From Sphaerolaimus hirsutus (taxonomy: Eukaryota > Nematoda > Chromadorea > Monhysterida > Sphaerolaimidae): 64,000 nucleotides of DNA. Below the pieces are notes generated by a model that did not search any database, was not told the DNA's origin, and worked only from the letters and a program-made list of their open reading frames with translations. This document shows positions 55,906-64,000 of the stretch, piece after piece. The stretch is from contig OZ038457.1 in assembly GCA_964036195.1 (NCBI GenBank), positions 24,438,787 through 24,502,786 on the forward strand, given 5' to 3'. Each line of letters opens with the position of its first letter. The stretch's first letter is position 1. Position numbers and translations under genes: made by a program.

Positions 55906-58900
55906 TCACACCCCCACGGGATTTTCTGTCAGAAAAACGTCCAAAACTTTTGCCGCGTCGTGCCTGTGCATGCGATCTCTGAGCACGTGCAGCAGTTGCG
56001 CCCAGGGCAGTATGTGGCCGTCGGGCGGCTCGGTGTGATTGGTGCCGCCGGGGCACGTGTTGGACTGACTTTGGTTGGGTTGCGAGTGCAGCGATTCCCA
56101 TAGGTCGAGAATGTGCGAGGTGGGAGATGGTCGCCAGCCGAAATACTGCGGGTTTGAGGGTGGGGGGTTGAATGTTTGAGTTCCGGCGGCTCACTTGGAT
56201 GGAACTTCTCAGGCTGCCGAACCCTGCAAACTGTCAAAATGTGCGAAGCGCCACTAGTTTTGTGAATAAATTTTTTTTAAAGCTTATGTTTTACATTTTA
56301 CATTACAATTTACATTACTTTTTACACTTTGCGTGACACTTGACAGTTTCCAGGACATTTGAAGGTCAGCAAGCTTTGAATTGGGATCAGACCCAGCTGA
56401 CATTAGGTGTCTTTGTCAACTACACTGCCCTCTGTCACAAAAACTCAACCCCCACAAACCTGCACATAACACTTAGGGTCCAATTCTTTCGCCAGCGCCC
56501 TCCAATCATTGCCCTGATCATTAGGCTGGTCTAAAAGTCGACACAATTGCCTTCTCAAAGCGGGCGGCAAACTTTTTAAGCCGGCCCTTTTGTTCGAACT
56601 TGGCTTGGTGCCAATTCTGTTCTGGTCGGGCGAGCCCGATGTCGACTGGACCGACGTGGATGGAGACGCGGCGCAGCAGTGCAGGGGGCTGTGTTTGGGG
56701 GGTTTGCGGTGGGGGGGGCTTTTTTTTTTGGGGGGGGGGGGATTTGAGATTTTGGGGGTTCTACGCGAGAGTGTGCTGGTGTTTCGACAGTCGATTTATG
56801 ACGGGATTGTCGCTTCAGCGCCATTTTCAATGAATGTGTGTAAACTTGATGTGTATTTACGCACAATTTTTTGGCAGTAATCCGTTTATTTGTTCGATCT
56901 CTGTAAAAAGTTTTTGATGGACAATGCTATCAGTTTCCGAAATTTTCGGCCGAGAAACAGTGACAATTTCGCGGCCACTTAGGTAACTAAACCATCTTCC
57001 AAAAACCTATGCACCACTCATCCCCAAGTTCCAAAAACCAACTCTATATCGATCCCATCGGCGTTGACCAGCGTCGTGTGCACTTTTGGACTATTTCCAT
57101 CTTTCCTAGAACCGCCGGGGGTCATGCTCAAATGGACAGCCGAGTCTATCGAGGGCGACCCGCCGGGTTTCACATTCGATTGATTACGGTAGCGGTGGGG
57201 CTGATGCGGCGTGCCATTCGACTGGTTATGGTAGTGGGCGGAGCTTGTTTCGTCCGACCACAGCTGTTGTGGGGGTAAAATAGTGGTTGAGGTTTATTCA
57301 GTGTATGCAATATACTTAGAGTGATAAACTGTTCTATACATTGCCTTCGCTTGCAATTTAATCAATCACATGAATTGTCCTTTTCAATAAATGGATAAAT
57401 CAGCAACTTCTCACAGACAGTTTATAGCTTCAAGACACTTACACTTGATGCGGAACCAGATAAAAAGTTTACGTTGAAGCGACCCACATACCTGCTGATT
57501 GGCACACTGCCAAACGGCACTGTTGACAGTCATCACTCTGCTAAACTCCGCCCCTCTACCCTTCTGATACACCACGATTCTCGCGTGCAAGTTATTGCTA
57601 CAACTAGCTTCCCCGCTATCATCAGCGGCTGGAGCTTTGGGCATTTTACTGGCCTCCAGTGAAAATGCGCAGTGCAGCGCCCCGGTGCCCGTGCGCGGAT
57701 ACCAAAGGTGATTGCTGGGGATCTCCTGAAAGCAATATTGTCCGTTAATTGCGAAATTGGAAATTTCAAAATTTGAATTTTAAATTTTCGAGAGAAAAAA
57801 ATGATAATTCATGCAGACCATGAAATTGCCGCCAGCCTTGCACCGCCACGGGGCCGACACTTGTTCCAGGCAGAAACACACTGGTTCTTCGTTATTCAGC
57901 AGTTGGAAATCTGCCAATTCTGCCACAAGGTACCCACCGAGAGCCTCTTCTGAACAAATGACGCTCTGCGAAATAAAGTGAAAATTTGTGACTAGCATTG
58001 AAAAAATCACTGGGAAATATATATATTTTCAAAATACTAAAAATATAAGAAATGTTTAATACATATTTAGATTTACTTTTTTATTTTTCAAGGCGTTTCA
58101 ACATACATTTAGGTATATTTTATTTTTAGACCAATGCTCTCAGTCACAAAAAAATCCACCAACTCAATTTCTGCGCAACCCCCACCCACCTGCACACAAG
58201 CGTCAGTATCATCGACGCAATAAACCCTCAAACAGCAGTCGCTTTCACTGGCGTAAATCGGCGCGAAAACTGCCAACTTCATTCTTTTACAGGGCAATTT
58301 TCCGCCGCCGCCGCCGGGCGTTCCGGTGATGCAAAAGCGACCCATTTGTTCCAACATGATGTGCACCCGGCCGTCGTCGGACAGGAGCGCGAACAGAGAG
58401 CTGGCCAACGTTTCCCGGCCCAATGTCACCGCGCGCTGTGGATTTTGGGGGGTTTTGATGATTTTGGGGGGTTTTGAAGGGAATTTTTAGTGACATTTTT
58501 TTGTGGTTGGCATCGAGATTTTCTTTCGATCAGGCATCAGATCAGTGTCCCGGGCGTAGAATAGACAAACATTTCACATCTTTATATAGGTATCTTTTTA
58601 TAAACTCGGAGGGGGGGGGGATCAACCTGCTCAGACGTGAAGAAATTTCAACACTATTATTTTCCATTCAATAAATGAACGAAGTCAGGGCACAGCTTTA
58701 CTTATTTTGGAGGGAGTTAATTTGAGGATATACGGTAAATATATCACTACTCAACTCGCAGGCAATGAAAAAAAATTCGAATCAATATCCACCTACAAAT
58801 ACCAGCCCAAAAACACCCCCCACCCCCGAATAAACCCCCCACCAACAGTCCAATTAGGCGGCGCGTCGGGCCTAGAATCGCTATGAAACACGCTGATCAT

Positions 58901-61900
58901 CCACGCATCAGCCAAATCAGCACAGTGGGCGGAGTCTGTGGCTTTTTGGTGTTCATCTGGCTGCACGGTGGCGGCGCAGTGCGGCACGGTGAGCACGCAG
59001 GGCCGGCGCAGTTCCAGGGTTTCCGGCCCGCACCAGATTATGGGTGATAGGAGGGTTTCCGTGTCTGTGGGGGGGGGGGGTATTTGGGGTGGGGGGATGT
59101 GGGGGTGGTTGTGAGTGTTGAGTATCCGATTGTTTTCAGTTAGGTGCTGATTTACCGTATTTGCTTGAATAATTTCTCCTGGAATAATTTCACCTGGAAT
59201 AATTATCCCTGAATAATCCCCCCCAAAAGTGTGATGAACAATTAATTCCGCACGGGAATTATTCGAGCAAATACGGTATATGGATTGTGACTATGGATAT
59301 GGATTTGTGGAGATGGATCAGTGACTTTGATCTGATGATGATGTCCTTGCATAATGACGCAGTGTAATGCTGCTTTTCACTTTAAACATTTTTTACGGAC
59401 AGTTTGATAGTTCTCATTTGGAACGTTTTAAGTGCTAACCAAAATAGTGATTCAACTTTTTCTACCGTAACTACCTAAATATAAACCATACATAAACAAT
59501 TAAAAAAAACCACCATCCCACCAAAACCAACCATCGAGCACGGGTCTCTCCACATCGCCCTCCCTACAAACTGCCACGAAAACCTCACTGCCTCCAGCCC
59601 CCTGATCGACGCATCCCTCGGGCAGGGCCAACTGCACGCCGGCGTGCGGCACGCCGATGTTCGTGGTCGCGGCGGTGCCGACCGCGCCAGACTGGTTCTG
59701 GGGCAACGTGCTCGACGCGAGCCATTCCACTGTGATGCCGGTTGGGTGCGTGGATGAGGGGTCGCCCGGATGTGGGAGGGATGTGTAGAAGGCGGTCGAG
59801 AGAAGGGATTGTCTGAGAGTGGGTTGGGTTTTGATGGGATTTTTGAGGGTAGAGGATAGATAGGCGCTAGGTACACTGAAATTTTTAGTTGGCGTCAAAA
59901 GTGTTTCTTTATAATTTAATATTTTTTATTTAAAAAATACAAGTGCGGAAATGTGAAATCTAGATAATAGACACCTGTTTAAGGATAAATAGTAAGGCCT
60001 GCATGCGACTAGAAATTAATTGAAAACTTGTGTTTCTTCTAAAAAAATAAAATTTTGATAACTCAATTCCGCAAACGTGGAACCGAAAACGTTCGGACGC
60101 ACAACTCAAAATGTCAGTGTGTTAAGCTCCACATTTAAATCAAAAAACGAACCTATTAGCACGATTGCCGGCACTTTCCCCGCCCATGGCGTCGTACAAA
60201 GTGGCGTAATTTTCATCGTCACTCATAACGCCATTGTTCCCAGCGCTAGTATTCCCAACCCTATTAACAACCATCAATGGATGCCTGGGTGAACTAGCGC
60301 CGGCGATATCGTACGCGTCATAGTGATTGCCACCGGTTTCGGCATTCGGTACGGTACGCCCAGTTACGGTGTACCGCAATCGGTTGTTATTGTTGTTATT
60401 GCCCAGGGAGCTGCGACCGGAACTGTGCGAGCTGCACGCGGACACGCTGGAATTGTGATTTGCGTCGAGCAGGGGCGCCTTGGAGTCTGAAAAGTATCGT
60501 TTTTGAATAAAATTTATGAATGGTGGATAGTATTAAACGCATCACTGTTCGATTTATATTTCAAAAAATATCAGAAAATGTGAAAAATATGAGATTTTTA
60601 TATTTACATTTTCCAGGATTTTCCAGAGATATTTAAATATATGTTTTTTTGAGAGACTGTCTAAAATTTCTAAAATATCAGAAAATCTCTCAGAAATATG
60701 ATATTGATATTTTTTATATTTAAATGGCTTTGTAAGAGAGCTTAAATGATATTTTTTGAGAAATGGGTGTTGAAAAGACTCATGTGTGTATTTTCAACTA
60801 AATTGAAAATGGAACCAACCAGCCAACTTGTTCCGGTTACCGGTACCGGAAGTTTTCCTCGGTGCACTGCCGTAGCCAGCGCTGCTGGCACCGGACGACC
60901 TCATCGTGTACTGTCCATTTGCCGACAATTTCTGGCCACCATTGTGCGGGGTCACGGGGCACAGCTGAAAAACGAAACATTTCATGGAAGATTTTCATTT
61001 AAAAACATTCAATCAGTGACACAAAAGCACCATTGGCTCTTGACGCCATTTTGCTGTGGCGCTATTGGCGCTCGGCGCCAAAGTCCTGGCGCTTTTCACA
61101 TCACTACATTGAAGTCGTAATCAAACCTGGTGCACGGGCGTGAAGTAGGGCGGCGGCGGGGCGGCACTCTGCGGCACTTTGGGTCTGCTCAAGGACTTGC
61201 TTTGACCCAAAATTAAATTTCCATTTCCACTCTGGTGGTATACTTGCTGATCGCCGTGGGCCAAAATCGCTTTTCCATAGAGTTGTCTATTGTTTTCCCC
61301 GTTTATTGAGTATGGGCCAATTTGAGTGTGGCCCAGTAAGGTGTGCTGGGTTAAATCGGGCTCCATCATGCTGGGTGGGCCTGAAAGAATTTTGAGGTGC
61401 ATAAAAAAGACATACCTATTTACGTACCCACCGTATTTGCCTAAATGATTTTCCCACGAATAATTCCCCCCCCCCTTGAATAGTGTTTGTTTCGTAAATA
61501 AAGCATATTTCATGTAATGAGTTAATAGAAACATGCTTGAACATTTTGACGAAATAATAACAAATACCCCTTGCACAGTTCCCCCCTTAAAAAAAGCTCC
61601 ACATAAAAATAATTCCCCTGGGGAATTATTTAAGCAAATACGGTATTCATCATTTTATTGATTAGCCAATTCCCACCCCGAAACAATCACCGACCATTTT
61701 TAGTGCCATAATATTCCGATCCCCGCATAACTCCATCTTCGCTCGCGCAGCAACAACAACAAACGCTTTTGCACACGCCTAGTTTGCCCCTCCTGCCGCC
61801 GCTCTGCTTGAAGCGGCCCTTGCAGCAAAAGTACAAAATCAGTGCGAGCGTGCAGAAAATCAACATGGCGCCCAAGCCGGCGCCGGCTGCCAGTGCCAAT

Positions 61901-63799
61901 CGGGATTCCAGGGGGATTCGGGAATCGATTTCCGGGTTCGATTCGGGTACCCGGTTTTGAGCCGGGTTTTGAGCCTTTGACCCGGCGTTTTGCGCGGAAT
62001 GAGATTCGTGCTTGGCGGCCGCGAGCAGGGGGTTGTCTGAGCGAGATAAAATCAGAATTAGTTAGTAGAGAGGGGTCGATGGTAGAGCTGGGACCGAAAA
62101 CCGAAATATTTGATCGGAATTGGGATCTCATCTAGAATTGAAAAAATCGTTAATTTTGAGAAAATATCATTGTATGCAATCTCAGAAGTCTCTCAAAAAT
62201 AGTATAAAATTAGAAAGCTAATCAAATACAATCTCAGAAAGTTTCTCAAAAATTTATAAAATTTGAAATATTTTTTACAACTTTTTTATTTCCGTTTCCG
62301 GCGCAACATTTTTTTTACCTTTCCATTTTCCATAAAGTGAAAATTTTTTACCTTTCCATTTTTCGTCAATTGATTTTTTACTTTTCCGTTTTCCGGAAAA
62401 AACTCACAAACATATCAGTCCCATTTCAACCCCCCCCCCCCCCCCACTGACCAATGGGCGCGCAATGACCCCCCTGGCAATTGGACGTTTCCAAATCCAA
62501 ACCGTCGACGCATTTGTTGCCGCCGTTTCTGGGCGCCGGCCGATCGCACGTCCTAGTTCGGAATCGGTGACATGATGAAGAACATGTCGACCAGGTTGAC
62601 CAGGTTGACCAGCCGCCGTCGATCTGTTTTTACGTTTTTGCGTTGATTGAAGATTGTCGGTGATTTGAGGGTTACGGTTGATTGAGCGACAGAAATGGAT
62701 TTTTAACGTTAATGTCATGTGTATTTTCTAGTGCCTGGGTATAGTATCGAGTCGAGTAGATCATTAAATTTCATGAACTAAAAATAAAAAAACGAATTCA
62801 CCAATAATTTTTGATATTACTTTGTCTAAATAAAAAACAAACAACTTATTCAAGTAACTATTTATGTCAATATTTGCCGTTTCAAACTGTCACATTTCAC
62901 ATGGTATATTTTTCATTTCCACACACTCAAACTCAAAAACCATGAACACCCCAAAGACCCCCAAAGCACCCCCAAACGAACAGGACAATCGACGGGACAC
63001 AGTTGTCGTCTGGCGGGCTCGCCCACGCAGCGCCTGCCGCCGTTCTCGGGCGCGGGCATGGTGCACGTCCTGTAGCTGGTCACGTGGGGTACCTGGGGGT
63101 GCGGGGGGGGGGTGACTGATTTTAAGGGGTGATAGAATGCTGTACGATTAATGGCATGATATTATACCATATTTCGATTAATAGAGTCACGTGAAATATT
63201 GTGCAACAACAGTGGGAACAATGTGATGTAAAAATTCAGATCGAGTATGGTAGATTTCGTTGACTATACGTGAACCAATGCTGAAAATTTTGATACCATA
63301 TAAATTATAAATAAATATACCATCATTTGGATCGTTTGGGAAGTAGGTAATTTACGGAATACTGATTAGAAAGACTACCTAGGTAATTACTGCAACCCGG
63401 GGGTTTTGTAAAATACATTATAAAATGTCAAATGTTATGCAAAGTGTCAAAAGTCATGTAAAACCGAGTTGCCATTTTACACGACCTTTGACACTTTGCA
63501 TGAAATTTGACATTTTAATTGACTTTTGACACTTTACACGACATTTTACATTTCCCTTGGCATTTCCCAGGCTCTGGGAACTCTCACCTGTCCGCTCAAG
63601 CGCTGGTGGGCGGAGTCGGAGTCGCCACTTTGCAGCCACTCCCTCAATCGGCGGTTGTATTGGTCGCACGTTTGCCCGCCGGGGGGTGGCACCGATGGCA
63701 AGCTGTCGTACGCGAGGGCACCCCCGCTGGATGGGGGGTGCGCGCTGAAATCGGCGCACGGGCCTGACCACGCTGACCATGAGGACCAGCCGCCGTCCA
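55906..63799 (-). CDS. unc-5: UNC-5 netrin receptor, C-terminal 1108 residues (5' part beyond the window)
   Basis: Exons (minus): 63799-63588, 63092-62982, 62623-62452, 62036-61695, 61380-61127, 60964-60841, 60486-60153, 59812-59532, 59064-58847, 58435-58190, 57965-57819, 57725-57492, 57263-57039, 56645-56460, 56145-55906; all phases agree. The two Ig exons and start are past 64000. Window residues: TSP1-1 (1-108, with two unusual expansions), TSP1-2 (109-165, WSTWSTWSTC...RTRTC), transmembrane helix about 212-235, a cytoplasmic Cys cluster (VCKSVCCCCC), a long Ser/Asn/Gly linker, ZU5 (about 540-683; LLSPIIWCGP, VLTVPHCA), UPA (about 684-890; IMLEQMGRF, LRVYCVDD, EIPSNHLWY) and a death domain (about 985-1108; PALRRQLCRLLD, NDWRALAKEL, SPTSHILDLWE). 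UNC-5 mediates repulsion from netrin/UNC-6. It converges on WDR20. The 5' boundary of exon 56645-56460 is the least certain. Confidence 0.95.
56225..56360. repeat. CCCTG...AATGTCA family copy in the last unc-5 intron
   Basis: ACCCTGCAAACTGTCAAAATG on the left and GACACTTGACAGTTTCCAGGA on the right. Confidence 0.55.
59155..59276. mobile_element. TACCGT-clan MITE, GAATAATT subtype, in an unc-5 intron
   Basis: CCGTATTTGCTTGAATAATT and TTATTCGAGCAAATACGG ends flanked by TA (59153-59154 and 59277-59278). At 122 bp it is the shortest intact member. Interior words are GGAATAATTTC(A)CC. Confidence 0.88.
61036..61110. repeat. GGCGCCA-word MITE fragment in an unc-5 intron
   Basis: GACGCCATTTTGCTGTGGCGC words ending GGCGCTTTTCACATCACTA, the same right end as 30818-31083. 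It occupies about half of the 162-bp intron. Confidence 0.55.
61431..61643. mobile_element. TACCGT-clan MITE, GAATAATT subtype, in an unc-5 intron
   Basis: CCGTATTTGCCTAAATGATTT and TATTTAAGCAAATACGG ends. TA is intact on the right (61644-61645); the left flank reads CA. Interior CGAATAATTCCCCC and GAATAGT words. Confidence 0.75.
63415..63576. repeat. CCCTG/AATGTCA family palindrome in an unc-5 intron
   Basis: ACATTATAAAATGTCAAATG on the left and GACATTTTACATTTCCC...GGCTCTGGG on the right. It ends within 12 bases of the donor of exon 63799-63588. Confidence 0.6.
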
Positions 63800-64000
63800 C
63801 TGAGGGGTTGGGTCGTGTTTTGGGGGTTTTTTTTGTCGGCTTGCTTTCGTTTCAAATCGGCATTTTTTTGCACTGTAGTGGAACATTTTTTGCCAATTGG
63901 CACAAAGCGCCATTATTTAGGCAAACTATAGAAAGTATAAATGACATTTTATCATTTCAGAAATGTCACTGTGTAGAAAGAACAGTGTAGAATGAATCGA
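63800..64000 (-). other. Start of the next upstream unc-5 intron
   Basis: Acceptor CCCAACCCCTCAG (minus) precedes the first visible exon. The rest to the edge of the window contains no exon-like frame, so the Ig-domain exons are outside. Confidence 0.6.

Noticed and set aside
60140..60445. Independent Asn/Ser-rich protein with its own start
   Set aside because: It is an internal unc-5 linker exon with matching splice phases on both sides.
61687..61899. A separate small membrane protein starting at an internal Met
   Set aside because: It is the transmembrane exon of unc-5; the frame continues upstream to an acceptor in phase with the TSP1 exon.

Overview
This is a eukaryotic, animal-type window: three spliced protein-coding genes with GT-AG introns and GC-rich exons, set in AT-rich DNA crowded with transposon debris. 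The zona-pellucida-domain gene reads very much like the cuticlins of nematodes, so I infer an ecdysozoan and most likely a nematode-like animal. The organism is not proven by the sequence.

Layout. 1-530 holds the 3' end of an LTR-type retroelement. 767-6659 is a Penelope-like retroelement of the Naiad type: GIY-YIG nuclease N-terminal to the reverse transcriptase, a CxC linker, and pseudo-LTR direct repeats. It carries an apparently spliced RGG-rich ORF1, and a 450-bp MITE is inserted at the catalytic YVDD codons. 10501-16667 (minus) is a complete eight-exon cuticlin-like ZP membrane protein. 16.7-39.9 kb is a 23-kb repeat-filled interval between the divergent ZP and WDR20 genes, with only two weak exon candidates. 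39916-50941 (plus) is a complete 17-exon WDR20-type WD40 protein. 50942-55905 lies between convergent genes and includes a transposon nested in a transposon. 55906-63799 (minus) holds the 3' fifteen exons of an UNC-5 netrin receptor (TSP1, TSP1, membrane span, ZU5, UPA, death domain); its Ig exons lie beyond the right edge.

All exon junctions given were checked by hand for GT/AG and reading-frame phase. The three genes have no obvious functional link to one another.

The most unusual signal is in the repeats. Several groups of short terminal-inverted-repeat elements, many with clear target-site duplications (TA, 3 bp, 4 bp or 8 bp), keep the same outer ends while their interiors are little more than a short repeated word. 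That word differs between relatives sharing the same ends: CGGGAT versus GGTCCC in one hAT-like group, and TTTCGAGGGG versus TTATTCGAGAGGGG versus TTCTATT in the TACCGT group. Most introns of all three genes contain one or more such elements.
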